Positions 49,001 to 60,624 of a stretch of DNA of 64,000 bases are shown here, in pieces. The position numbers and the translations under genes are program-made. Within the stretch, counting starts at the first letter, position 1. Each line of letters starts with the position of its first letter. This DNA comes from Paramecium pentaurelia. Its lineage: Eukaryota; Ciliophora; Oligohymenophorea; Peniculida; Parameciidae. The stretch is from contig CAJJDO010000122.1 of NCBI GenBank assembly GCA_905183005.1, positions 99,454-163,453 on the forward strand. Reading direction: 5' to 3'. Under the pieces are notes generated by a model. The model made no database searches. It was not told where the DNA came from and was given only the letters and a program-made list of their open reading frames with translations.

Positions 49001-50590
49001 TCAAACTTAGAAGGTTTTTAGATCGTCGGCAACTGTTAATTCAAATCCTGTGTTAGCTCTAACCCATTCAAGAGTTGTATCACTAGAGATTTCTGTCAAA
49101 ACCAATTGTCCATCTCTCTTAACAAATACAGCCTTGTCTATAATAATAATTATATTGAATACCTGTGATAACTTGACTAACTTTGTTCATACCTGTAGCT
49201 GGATATTATAATTGATTAACAAATTTAACTTCTCCTTTAGCAGTGTGTTCCATTACAACAAGTACTTTAGATCCAGAAGCAACTAAATCCATTGCACCTC
49301 CCATTCCTTTCACCATCTTTCCTGGAATGACCCAATTAGCAATATCTCCTTGTTTTGTAATTTACATAGCTCCTAATACTGTCATATCTAAATGTCCTCC
49401 TCTTATTATTCCAAATGATTCACTGCTTTCAAAAGTTGTGGCACCAGAATTCAAAGTACATGATTCTTTTCCTGCATTTTAAAGATCACCTAATTCTTGG
49501 CCTAATTTAGGATATGGACCAACTCCAATTGCACCAATTTCTGTATGAAAATGAATTGTCATGCTTTTATCAAGAAATGCTGGTATGAGTGTAGGGATTC
49601 CAATACCCAAATTCACATACATACCATCTTAAAATTCTTAGGCTGCTCTCTTTGCTATTCTATTTCTTATTGCATTTTATTTTCCTTATGGCTTGATATC
49701 TATAAAATAGTATGTCTATAATACCTTTATTCTTATCATACACGCTTTAATCATAAACAAGTCTTTCAACTGTCTTAAGATAATTATTGCCTTAATAGAG
49801 ATAGTCAACATATATTCCATTGACATGTGCTTAATCAAATCCAAAGCTTCCAACTGGTACTATGGAATCGACTTCAGCAATAACAACTTTAGCAGCTTTG
49901 ACCATGTCTTAATTGAAATTTCTGGCTGTTCCCACAAATCTAAGATTACCATTGGTATCAGCCATATTAGCCTTAATCAAAGCATAGTCTCCCCAAATAG
50001 AATCTTCTCTAATATACTTCTTGCCATTGAAATATTCAACCTAAAACAGTTAAACAAAAAGATATTACAGGTTTTGGTTTAGATTCAATTTCAACTGTGT
50101 CTCCACCCTTTTTATATTTGATGGGAATTCCACCTTTCTCTACAACAGTATCTGTTCCAGTGTGTGTATAAAATGCAGGAATACCAGCACCAGCAGCTCT
50201 TAATTTTTCAGCTAATGTGCCTTAAGGTACTAATTCTAATTCTAAAGTTCCATCAAAGTACTACCTATAAATGATTGTATTAAAGTGTTACTTAGCCAAA
50301 TTATGATTTTCTCCAGCATATGAGGCTATAACTCTCTTCAATTATCCATTATTTAAAAGTAATCCTAATCCAAGATCTGTAGTTCCACAATTATTGCTGA
50401 CTACAGTGAGATTCTTTGTGCCTGCTTCCTTTAAAGCATTGATGCTGCACTCTGGTATACCACATAATCCAAAACCACCAACAAGCACTGTTGATCCAGC
50501 TGGGATTTATTTAACTACTGACAAGTCTTTTATAATGCGGACATAATATCTGCCAATGTGAGTTAGAGTGGATATTGGTTTTACGTACAT
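49001..50590 (-). CDS. OXCT: Succinyl-CoA:3-ketoacid CoA transferase (SCOT), mitochondrial
   Basis: About 494 aa; introns 50265-50291, 50041-50068, 49700-49724, 49138-49162. The start at 50590 gives a basic, hydroxylated leader (M-Y-V-K-P-I-S-T-L-T-H-I-G-R) typical of a mitochondrial presequence. Subunit-A signature V-L-V-G-G-F-G-L-C-G-I-P-E and subunit-B half with G-I-G-I-P-T-L-I, S-F-G-I-I-R-G-G-H-L-D, V-I-P-G-K-M-V-K-G-M-G-G-A-M-D. The catalytic Glu is expected in the family's E-N-G motif; here the site reads T-E-I-G-A-I-G-V-G-P-Y-P, so Glu is kept but Asn is Ile. The enzyme activates ketone bodies, moving CoA from succinyl-CoA to acetoacetate. Length is normal for an A-B fused SCOT. Confidence 0.93.
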
Positions 50591-50767
50591 TAAATTTGAA
50601 TCTTATTTATTTAATTTAATATCTAGATATTAATCTGAGGATATGAATATTCATGATAATACGTAATATATTTCAGCCTCAATATCTTATAAAAAATATA
50701 TATTATAATAATTATTATAAAAATTATAATAATTAATTTAAATTTTATATATTCATTTTTAATTTCC

Positions 50768-51752
50768 TCATTTGTTTTCTTCTTCTTCATCACTACCTTT
50801 AGATGATTCTGCATCCACTTCTTCAATATCATCAAAGGCATCATTAATTTTAACTCCCAAATAATACTCTAATGAATATGGAATAATTTCATCAATTATC
50901 ATACGTGCAATATCATAATCTATATCCATACGTTCTGCATATTTATCCAATTTATTTTCTTATACCCATTTTTCTATTTGTTCTTTATCTTCTAAATTTA
51001 TTGGTTTAAAGAATATAAAAAAGCTTTCGGCATCTACTTCCTGAGAAATCGTCTTTACTATACCACTCTTCTTTTCTAATTGTTTTTTCTTTATCAATTT
51101 TCTTGTCACATTCTTGCCATCATTCCATTCTATAATCGTACCTTCACTTTTTACAGGATTCTCACCATCTTCAAACATTAATCAATAATTTAAACCTTTC
51201 AATATAAACTTTTTCTTCAACACTGAATTTTTAAAGTAATCATTAGGTGCAAAATAAAAATTTAATGAAAAATTGTCACTCTTTTCTTAAGGTTCATATT
51301 CAATCTTTGTAAGAGATTTTAATATTGGATCATCTCTGTCTTTAATTTCTTATGCTATGATATCTGAATTCTTTAATGCCTTAAACCAATAACCATTAAT
51401 TGGCTCAGCTGTCAAAGCCTGATTCTTTTATGTCGCTTCCTCTCCTTCCAAATAAAAATCAACATCCTTCAATTCCTCTTCTGTAAGTAAACGCGTCCCT
51501 TCTATAATTTCATTTGACTATCTGTTATTTCATCATATCTACTGCTTTATATATTTTTGCTGCTTTTTCATCAAATTGAATCTAAAGTTTTTTCATTTCC
51601 TTCTCTAATTCAATATCCAACTTCTTTTTTTATTACAAGTAATAATTCAATGCCACTGCTTTAAGTTTCTCTTTCAATGGTAAGGCTTTGATTTTCTTTT
51701 TGATTTCCTCAGGATTTTCAGCCACTTCTATGATAGCAGGATTTTATGCCAT
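50768..51752 (-). CDS. Nucleosome assembly protein, NAP1/SET family
   Basis: About 310 aa; introns 51518-51542 and 51169-51195. An N-terminal long helix, K-E-K-L-K-A-V-A-L-N-Y-Y-L-Q-Q-K-K-K-L-D-I-E-L-E, is the NAP dimerisation helix. Then come N-G-Y-W-F-K-A-L-K-N, D-Y-F-K-N-S-V-L-K-K-K-F, I-I-E-W-N-D-G-K-N-V-T and S-F-F-I-F-F-K-P, all characteristic NAP-domain landmarks, and an acidic tail (S-D-E-E-E-E-N-K). It chaperones H2A-H2B in chromatin assembly. Start 51752 is 16 bp downstream of the stop of the next minus-strand gene, a very tight tandem. Secure. Confidence 0.93.
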
Positions 51753-51768
51753 TATTTATTTTATAATA

Positions 51769-52821
51769 TCAATTAAACATCACATTTTCTAGAAATCTCT
51801 TCACTCCACCTGTTTCCTCCACTACAAATCATGAAATTATTCTACATAATTAATGCATTTTCATAAAAGCCTCATTAATATCTTCTGCTTTATACTTTGT
51901 CATAAGATGTAGTTTAATTGGATCAACATTATTCTATTATTATTATTATTATTGATATCCTTTTTTTTCTTGAGTATTTCTCTTAAATCCAAAATTAGTA
52001 ACATTTTTATTATCAGTGTAGCCTAGATTTTCACTCATTAATTAAGGTTATTTTTTCTATTCATATTAATATTTCTATAAATCATTATCTCCATTCTCAA
52101 TCTCTAAACCCAAATCTTCAAAATCTTTAAATTCATATTCTTGTTATTACTAGAAATATTCTGCATTTTTAATAGATTCTATGATTTATTTATTATTCAT
52201 CTCCTTAGATTGATAACTAATTAAACTCTTTTTTACTGCATCTTCAAGATCCTATTTCTCCTATTATGAAATTTTATTAATTTCCTATTAATGTCTATCT
52301 TTTGTATCTTTTTTTTGATTTTTTAAATTAATGTTTGTACCAATTTGAATAGGTTAAACATATAAATTATCTAAACTTTTTTGCTATTATGCTTCATATC
52401 CATATAATTAAATATTAAAAAAAGCTACATCATTCTGATCAAACTTTATTTAAAGAATTGTATAGTACTTAAATGTTAAAAATTATTGTTACTATATTTG
52501 TATAAACATTGCAATTATAAATGACTTTTTAATTCTCATTAGTAAAGTGATTAAATTTTATATACTCTAATTCAATACAATTTGCTTTATTTGTTTAATT
52601 TTAGGGATTAGCCAACATTGCTACAATATTATAAGGTTTTCGATTTAATTCTAATCAAAAAAGTAATAATAATATTTACTAATAACAACATGAGTAATTT
52701 TTGCAGAATTAAATTTAATAATCAATGATTTAGTATACAAAGGATTCTAATTATTTTCTTTGAGAAGTTGTACAAATCTAGTATCAGAAAAATTACATTA
52801 AATGAGATTAGCTTATTTCAT
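51769..52821 (-). CDS. Protein with beta-rich N-terminus, UIM-like motif and poly-Q run
   Basis: About 324 aa; introns 52651-52679, 52468-52492 and 51822-51845; start M-K-Q-A-N-L-I-Q-C-N at 52821. Residues 1-110 look like a beta sandwich (I-T-H-V-V-I-K-L-N, N-I-V-A-M-L-A-N, N-C-I-E-L-E-Y-I-K-F). Near 52240 the peptide E-K-Q-D-L-E-D-A-V-K-K-S-L fits the ubiquitin-interacting motif (acidic patch, Ala, then Ser four positions on). A seven-Gln run near 51935 is coded by TAA/TAG codons. The C-terminus E-D-I-N-E-A-F-M-K-M-H-Q-L-L-E-E-T-G-G looks helical. A role in ub-dependent sorting or degradation is inference from the UIM only. Confidence 0.75.
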
Positions 52822-53173
52822 AAAAATTAAATTAATCAGAATTTTAAATAGACGGGGAGGCAATCAAATTCTAAATAATTGACATCAACAAGAATCGAAC
52901 TTTATTTTATATTTTATTTAATTATCTTTAATACCATTATGTTAATCTAATAGAATAGTTACTTTTAAATAAGCAAAATAACTGTTCTTTCAGGATTACT
53001 AAATTTTATTAGTCTAACTCAATTGATTTATAATTCAATCTAATCTAATATAAAATAAGAACCTATAATATAGTTATTTTATAATGAAATATATTTTGAT
53101 AATATATAAAATTACAAAATTTTCTCTAATTAATTGGCGCTTTTAATATAATTTCGCGGATAATAATTAAATT
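52822..53173. other. Divergent promoter region of the UIM gene and MCM6
   Basis: About 350 bp between divergent genes. It is mostly AT, with a G/C-containing stretch at about 52850-52900 that includes gaatcgaac, which I checked and rejected as a tRNA arm, and two E2F-like sites next to MCM6, listed separately. Confidence 0.5.
53134..53159 (+). promoter_or_regulatory. Pair of E2F-like sites upstream of MCM6
   Basis: Two CG-rich words stand in otherwise A/T sequence: ttggcgc at 53134-53140 and tttcgcgg at 53152-53159, about 14-40 bp before the MCM6 ATG. Both resemble E2F-DP half-sites (TTTSGCGC), and MCM genes are standard E2F targets in animals and plants. Their use in a ciliate is inference. 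Confidence 0.5.
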
Positions 53174-55636
53174 ATGTAAGAAACACGTGAACAATAAGTT
53201 TAAAATCGGTTTCTCCACTTTTTACAAGAGTTTAGAACAATCAATCCATAATCAGGAGAAAATTTCTATTACTACCATGAAGAAGCTCGTATAATGAGAG
53301 ATAATGATCGTACTACATTAAATTTGGACTTTACTCATATAACTCAGACTGAAGGATATTAAGATCTGTCTATTATTATGCAAACAGATTTTTATCAATT
53401 TGAACCAAGTTTTAGAAGAGCCATCTAAGAATTTATGTTTATATAGCATTAAGATGTTGAAGATTAATGTAAGTGTTGAAAACAAATAAATTTAGAAAAA
53501 CTTTATTTCTTGGCAGTTTTTAACTTGGCAGCTACAGAAAAGATTAGAGATTTAAAGGCTAATAAAATTGGCAAATTATCTTCATTTATTGGAACTGTGA
53601 CTCGTACTTATGAAGTTAGACCTGAATTATTGTCAGGATAATTCACTTGTTAAATGTGTGATAGAATTATTGATAATGTAGAATAACAATTTAAATTTAC
53701 AGAACCAAAGAAAGTAATATTGAATTAAAATTTTTAGTGTCCTAATATAAAATGTGATAATAAATCAAAATGGACAATAAATCTAAATAAATCATAATTT
53801 ACAGACTTTTAAAAGGTTAGAGTGTAAGAAGATTCAAAAGATATCCCTGCTGGATCTATGCCTAGATCAATAGATGTGATATTACACAATGAAAAATGTG
53901 ATGCTGCTAAACCAGGAGACAAATGTACATTTAATGGATATTTGACTGTTATTCCTGATGTGTTTAGTTTAAGTAAACCAGGTTTAAAGAGTTCTATGTC
54001 AACTTAGAATTAAGGAAATAATTAGAGAGGATAAACATAAGATGGAATTACAGGATTAAAATAATTAGGTGTTAAAGATCTATGTTATAAATTTGTGTTC
54101 ATAGCTTGTAGTGTAGAAACTAACAATAATAGATTTAATCTATAAAAATAGGCAATAGATGATAAAGAATATACAGAGAGTTTAATTGATTAAGATGCTA
54201 AAAGAGGATAATAATTTGATGATTTTGAAAAATAAGAAATTTTGGAAATGAAAAAACAACCAGATCTTTTTAAGAATTTAGCTAATTCAATTGCTCCAGC
54301 AGTATAAGGATATGAGGATATAAAAAAAGGAATTCTATTAATGTTAATGGGAGGAGTATATAAGACTACAAAAGAAGGAGTACATATTAGAGGAGATATC
54401 AATTTATGTATAGTTGGAGATCCTTCAACAGCAAAATCTTAATTTTTGAAATTTACTTGTAATCTCTTACCCAGATCAGTTTATACTTCAGGTAAAGCCT
54501 CAAGTGCTGCAGGTTTGACAGCATCAGTACATAGAGATATTGAGAATGGAGAATTTTGTATTGAAGCAGGAGCATTGATGTTGGCAGATAATGGAATTTG
54601 TTGTATTGATGAATTTGATAAAATGGATTCTAAGGATTAAGTTGCCATTCATGAGGCTATGGAATAATAAACTATCTCTATAGCTAAAGCAGGTATCTAA
54701 GCAACATTAAATGCAAGAACATCTATCTTAGCTGCAGCAAATCCAATATTTGGTAGATATGATAGATCTAAAACTCTTAAATTTAATGTCAATATGACAT
54801 AACCAATCATGTCTAGATTTGATTTGTTCTTTATTATCACAGATGCTTGTAGACCATTTGTAGATGAATAAATTGCTACTCATATTGTCAGATTACATAG
54901 TTAATAAGAAGGTGCTTTAGAACCAAGATTTAGTTAAGATTAATTGAGAAAATACATAAGATATGCTAGAACATTTAAGCCAATTCTAACATATGAAAGT
55001 GCATAGTATGTAAAGGAAGCTTATATAAGATTAAGAGAAAATGATCAAACAAGTTAGAGAACAAGTTATCGTATTACAGTTAGATAGTTAGAATCTTTGA
55101 TTAGATTATCAGAAGCTTTGGCTAGAGTATAATGTGATGATTTTATTAAAGTCTCTTACGTTCAAGAGGCAGAGAAATTATTAGGTTAATCTATTCTTTA
55201 AGTGGATGAAACACCAAAGTTTATTGATGATTTAGAAGAACAATAACCTATTTAAACTAGAGCAATGGGTATCATAGAAGAAGAATTGCAGTAGAAAGAA
55301 AGAGAGAGGAGAAGATAAGGATAGAAAATTCAATTAGCTCAAGATGAATATTTAGATATTGTCAGAGCGTTAACTTCATTCATGATACAGAAGGAGAGAG
55401 ATATGTAAGAAGAAATTACTGAAGCTAAAGGTGTAAAATGGGAGGATTTAGCTGAATGGTACATTACTAATAAATTGGATTAAATTGAACATGAAGAATA
55501 AGTTCATTAATATGAGAGATTAGTTGGTGCTGTTATTAGATAAATGATTAATAAGGAGAGGATTTTAGTTGTTGTTTAAGATAATGAAGATTGTAATCTT
55601 CGTGAATTGGCACTACATCCAAATGTACCTAGATGA
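53174..55636 (+). CDS. MCM6: DNA replication licensing factor MCM6
   Basis: About 811 aa with one 27-nt intron at 53469-53495. The N-terminal OB/Zn region has K-I-G-K-L-S-S-F-I-G-T-V-T-R-T, V-R-P-E-L-L-S-G and C-Q-M-C...C-P-N-I-K-C zinc ligands. The AAA+ domain has Walker A G-D-P-S-T-A-K-S (about 54416-54439), Y-T-S-G-K-A-S-S-A-A-G-L-T-A, Walker B C-C-I-D-E-F-D-K-M and the arginine finger S-R-F-D-L-F-F. A-N-P-I-F-G-R-Y-D-R-S-K and the V-R-P-E-L form point to MCM6 among the six paralogues. The C-terminus has the winged-helix-like region ending L-H-P-N-V-P-R. Part of the CMG replicative helicase. Subtype quite secure. Confidence 0.93.
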
Positions 55637-55685
55637 TTTTGATTATTAACTTTGTAAAATATTTAAAAATTATTTATATCTTGAA

Positions 55686-56616
55686 ATGGCTGATAGTACC
55701 ACTGCAAATGTTATTTGGGCAGAAATCTCAGATGATGAAGAAATTGTTCAACCATAAGCTTAAGAAACTTAACCTTAAGAAAGTTAGGCTAAAGAGGTCA
55801 AATAGGAATAACAATAAGAATAAGAATAAAATAATGAACAAAAGAAATAGACAAAAAAACCATATCAAAAGCATCATAAGCCAGAATGGGTTAGACTCAA
55901 GGAGTTGTAAAAGAAATAGGCTGAATAAATTTAAAAAGAGCAATAAGCTGCATTAGAGGCTAGAAGAATTAAACCAAGTGTATTCAAAATTTATAAATCT
56001 ATAGAAAAACAATTTCTAAGGACTTATGGATTATAGTGATGAAGAGGAATAAAAACCTGAAGAATAAGTCGAATCTGAATAATAGACATAAGCATAAGAA
56101 TAACTTAAAGAAGAACAAGTCAATTAATATCAAAGTTTGTTTATTTAATTATACAATAGTCTTGAAACAAAAATAAACTCAAGAGGAAAAATAATAATAA
56201 TAAAAGAAGAAAGATTAAAAGAAAAAAGAAAATGAAGATTTAGATGCTATATTGAATGAATTAGGTTTTACTTAAAAAGAAACTGAATAGGCTGGAGATT
56301 AAGAAAAAAAAAAGAAGAAAAAAAATAAAAATAAAGATGCTGATAAATAACCAGCCTAAGTTACCACTGAGAAATAACCAGAATAATAATAATAATAATA
56401 ACCATAATAATAATAACCATAATAATAATAATAAACTGATAAAGTAGATATCAAAAAAGTATTAGCAGAAAAAGCTAAAAAAACATAAAGTGGTTCGCAT
56501 CAAGTTGATAAAGTATTTTAATTACTTATTTTAAGGATTTAGAAAGAGTGAAATAAGAAATTGAAAAAAGAAATCAAAAGTCGAAGAAAAATAAGAAATA
56601 AGACTTAGATCTTTGA
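55686..56616 (+). CDS. Q/K/E-rich low-complexity protein
   Basis: About 285 aa; introns 55980-56004, 56135-56159, 56513-56535; total length divides by three. It starts M-A-D-S-T-T-A-N-V-I-W-A-E-I-S-D-D-E, followed by Q/E-rich stretches, a conserved-looking basic block (K-P-E-W-V-R-L-K-E-L), acidic D-Y-S-D-E-E-E, poly-Lys, and a Q/P run at about 56385-56430 coded mostly by TAA. It ends K-K-N-K-K-Q-D-L-D-L. Probably a disordered nuclear or RNA-binding protein by composition; no family recognised. It begins 49 bp after the MCM6 stop. Confidence 0.75.
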
Positions 56617-56985
56617 TTAAGTAAATTGATAAATAAATACATTAAATAATAGTATATATAATTTATATTGTTTATTAATAAATATCTATCTATTTGACTA
56701 CAATAAAATTATAAGTTTTATTTGAATATCCAGAAATCTATAATTTTTATGGTTATCAAATTTTTAACTTAAGATAATAACAAATTAAAAATATGTCATG
56801 AGTGCTTACTTTGAATTATTTAAAGCACTTTAATGACTTAAATATTAAAAAAAGGTTTTAAAGGAATCAAATATTCAAAGCAATTTTATAATAGTAAAAA
56901 GAAAGATTATATCTTGATTAAACCATATTAAAATTTAACCCTAAAACTTATAATATTATCTATAAATTATTATTATCTTATGATA
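56617..56985. other. Convergent intergenic spacer
   Basis: About 370 bp of AT-rich sequence between two stop codons facing each other. No gene, hairpin or repeat noticed. Confidence 0.45.
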
Positions 56986-58425
56986 TCATGATAATGCGAA
57001 ATGATGTTTTCTTAGATTATTTGCTTACTATTAATTTAATGTATTAGGTTTTCCTATTAATGGTCTATGTATATCATGTGTTTAAGAAATTAAGTCTCCT
57101 TTTGTTTAACCAAGGTTAAAATGATGAGATCTTAAATTTGCACTAGCATGTGGATCTAATTTATTTGGCTATCCTTATTATTAATTTAATGCTTCCATTT
57201 ATTTAGTAGTCATGAATGTATTTTTACTAACATTATCATTTAATCCAAAATGAGAAGATCTTAAATCTTTTAATAATTTTTCAGATAATTAAGCAGGTTA
57301 TCCTGATGGATTTTTAAAACTTGAATATTGATATAAATATTACTTGGATTGCATTTCTGATCTATATGATATATTATCTGTTCCAACTTTAAAATTAGAT
57401 CCTCTATCCATTTATTAATCTCTTGCCTATGAATTCTATTATTATTAAGGTGATTTCATAGTTGAATTATAGAAAGTTTAAGTTTTATGATTCATAAATC
57501 TTGGATCTCCAATAGTAAAATGACTTCCTTATAAGGCAGCAGTGTTATTGATATAGTTAACTTTATTTTCTGAATGTGGTCTGAAATGTGACATTTGTTC
57601 AGATTGATATGGTTAATTATCTTTTCCTAATGTAAAATGTGTGGCTAAAACAATTATAAATGGTATAACCTCTTAGATTTTATCTGTTTTCTTCTGCAAA
57701 TGGATTTGATGTTATTTCTTATTGATGGAAGAATTCTTGATTCATTGTTTTGAAATCAGGATTTGCATTACCAAAATTAAAATGAGTTGATTAAAATCCT
57801 GGTTTAAATGAAGCCTAAGCTCCTCCTTCCTTCTTATTATAATCTTCTTATTAAGCTGTAATCATTGGAACTTACTAATAATATATTTTAACTTGTTAGT
57901 TACCTCTTTTCCTAGAAAAATATTGGAAACTCTTAGTTGTCTTGCTCTTTCGGCTAAATCCTATTTAGGTTCTAATTATTGAGGTTGATATTGTTAATTA
58001 TAGTTTGTTTGCATCATTTTATGAGAACTTTCAGCAAAATTATGATGATGTGATCTCATTTTATTTTTTTGTACTCATATTTAGGATATATGCATTTTAC
58101 TTTCTTATTCATTTTATAATCCTGGTTGAAGTGGTTTTTCATTATATGTTGCTCTTGTAATAGATACTTATTGAGCCTATTGATGACCAAGTACAAAATG
58201 ATTTGTTCTCAAATCATTTTTTTTTTCTTCATTTAAGGTAGCAGGTTCACCTATTTGTTTACCCTAAAAATCAGTTTTGAAAATTGTATTATAGGAAGCT
58301 AGAATAAGAATTGAAATTATACGTTTTGACTCTCCTAAATGAAAATGAACTCCTCTTAAATTCAATTAATCTCCAACTCCAGTGGCTTAATCATTTACTT
58401 AGTCCCCTTTGAAATTCATTTTCAT
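56986..58425 (-). CDS. HF-x-LG repeat protein, possible axonemal/microtubule protein
   Basis: About 444 aa; introns 58299-58322, 58074-58100, 57875-57903, 57645-57669. It carries about eleven copies of a short motif, [N/S/T/H]-H-F-x-[L/F/I]-G, often preceded by L-R: LRGVHFHLG, TNHFVLG, STHFNFG, ATHFTLG, GSHFTIG, RGSNFKVG, LRSSHFGL, LRSHHFNLG, LRKHHFAL. Spacing is irregular, about 25-60 residues, with Q/N-rich linkers. I know no named domain for it. Short aromatic-Gly repeats in disordered chains are typical of microtubule inner or surface proteins of cilia, so that is a possible role (inference). The last motif is directly followed by the stop. Confidence 0.8.
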
Positions 58426-58545
58426 AGTTGATGTGAACTAATTTTCTAATATTGTAATATATCAGCTATATACTTTAATCTGTTTATCCTAATTAGAAAT
58501 GGCTGCTCCTCAACTGTTGCATAAAAAAATATATAATTATATTAA

Positions 58546-60278
58546 TCATCTGCTTAATTGTTAAAGTTCGATTTCATCAAATTACATATCCTGATTAATC
58601 AGGGGAAGAGTTTGGGTTGCCATTACCTCATCTGTCAAATTATCATACATATCCTTTTTGTAAGTCTCTTGTAAAAACCTAAATTAGGTCTATTAAGATT
58701 AATACATACCATGTTAATCCAAGAGCAATTAATGCCAACAAACCAACTATTGTGATTGCACTTGCCTATTGGTAGATTTCCTATACATATGACACATATA
58801 AAGGAGCAAATGTACTACCAAGTTATCCAAAAGTCATACAAACTCCATATCCATATGATCTTACTGTTGTTACATAGGCTTCTCCTGTATATGTATTAAG
58901 CATTGAATTATATATTGTAATGCTTGCTTTGATTAATATAGCACTAAGTAGATGAAGTATTTGTTGCCAACACAATGAACCTTAACATTCTGAGGGAATA
59001 TCAATATATGATAATGTAGCACTTAATATCATTGTAAGTAAACAAAACTATAATGAAACGATTCTTGGATATTTCAACTTAAAATATACTAATTTATAAT
59101 TTAAATATAATTTTACAGCTTGACATTCCAGTCATTAACTCAACTAAAGCCAACATTCTCAATGTAGTTGTCATTGATATTCCAAATGTAGATACTGAAA
59201 ATTGTAAACCATAATATGTGAAATATCTCAAAAACCACATTTAAACCAATATTAAAGTTTAGATAAGTAATTTTGATCTTTTAAATAATTCCCAATATCC
59301 TGCATTCTAATTAGATTGTTATGTTAACTTTATTTAGGTTTCCACCTTTTTCATTGAAGCTACTTTTACACAACGATTATTGAATTTATCTAATTCTTCC
59401 ATAAAGTTGAATTCAAATGGTCTTCTTTTATTAAAGATACTCATAAATCTAAATACTCTTCTGCATTCATCATATTACTATTTAGAAATAAGCCATCTAG
59501 GTGATTCTACAAAGTAAAAGTAATCCAATACTACTGTTATTAATAGAGGAACTCCAATACTCCACATCATTAAAAGTCTCCATGATTATAAAATATCAAC
59601 TATAAATGGATATATAAGCATTGAAGAACTCCATATAACAATTAATAAAGAACTGGCAATAGATCGAAATCTTAAGGCACTTATTTCTGTAATATAAACA
59701 TAAACCACAGTCTCATAGCCACTCAATCCAAAACCTGCAATAAAGAAGAGTGCATAAAGTGATAATAAATTATCACAAAGAGACCCTACTAAAATTGATA
59801 CAGAACCTAAACTCATTCCAAATAATAAAATCTTTCTTCTTCCAAAAATATTTGCCAATATTGGAAATGTAAATCCTCCAAACATTTAACCAACAAAAAA
59901 TAATGCAGCTATAAAGGCTTTTCTACCATTACAAAATAATCCAAATTCTTTAGCAATACTGTCAAATCCAATTAAACTATCTATTCTATTGTTACAATTA
60001 GGATATTCAATACAGATTCCATCAGTACAATATTTAGAAGGATTTTATAACAAATAGGGCATACCCATAACAAAAAATGAGTAAAACAAAAATTATATGC
60101 ATAATAATAATGTGATCCTCTATTGATATTTGGAATTGTCTCCAACATATTCAAAGGCTTGATCCAAAGTGACAAAAGCTCTTTTCATATTATAAGCTTC
60201 AAATGCTGGTTTTTTGTACTTCTTATCCTGAAGTAATTCAAGCTGTTGCTTAAATTAGTTCTTAATTGAGTTTATCAT
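58546..60278 (-). CDS. Major facilitator superfamily transporter, SLC22/sugar-porter-like
   Basis: About 557 aa; introns 59089-59116 and 58679-58709. A charged cytosolic N-terminus of about 60 aa leads into TM1. A long extracellular loop has Cys residues (C-T-D-G-I-C, N-C-N-N-R, L-F-C-N-G-R), as in SLC22. TM2-TM6 follow, with I-F-G-R-R-K-I-L-L-F-G (MFS motif A) and E-I-S-A-L-R-F-R-S. After TM6 is V-E-S-P-R-W-L-I, the classic SLC22/sugar-porter loop motif, and then TM7-12. The tail is acidic. It probably moves an organic ion or sugar across the plasma membrane; the substrate cannot be read from sequence. Confidence 0.88.
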
Positions 60279-60624
60279 GTAAAATCAAATAATATTATTT
60301 GTAAATATTTCATTAAATTGTAAAAGTTTCTAAAAAAGTATTTTTATTACATTTTTAATTCATTTTGTTCTATCCTACTCCAATTATTGATAATATAACT
60401 AAAAGAATTTGGTTCTATAATTTACATCTAACTTTGCTATGTTGAATAAAGATTCTATTTTACAATAATTTAAAGATCAAATATATGATTGTTTAATTAA
60501 TTTAAGGCTTGTTTTTTATTTTTGTAAATCAGAATAAAAAGAAATATAAAATATTATTAATTTTCAATGGATTTATTGATAATGTTCAATATTCATTATA
60601 TAATTATTCAATATTACTATTACA
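60279..60624. other. Divergent intergenic region
   Basis: About 345 bp between the MFS start and the next plus-strand gene. AT-rich; no motif recognised. Confidence 0.45.

Noticed and set aside
52850..52910. Possible tRNA on the minus strand (gaatcgaac resembles the T arm gttcgattc)
   Set aside because: The T stem does not pair beyond three bases and no acceptor, D or anticodon arm can be folded around it.
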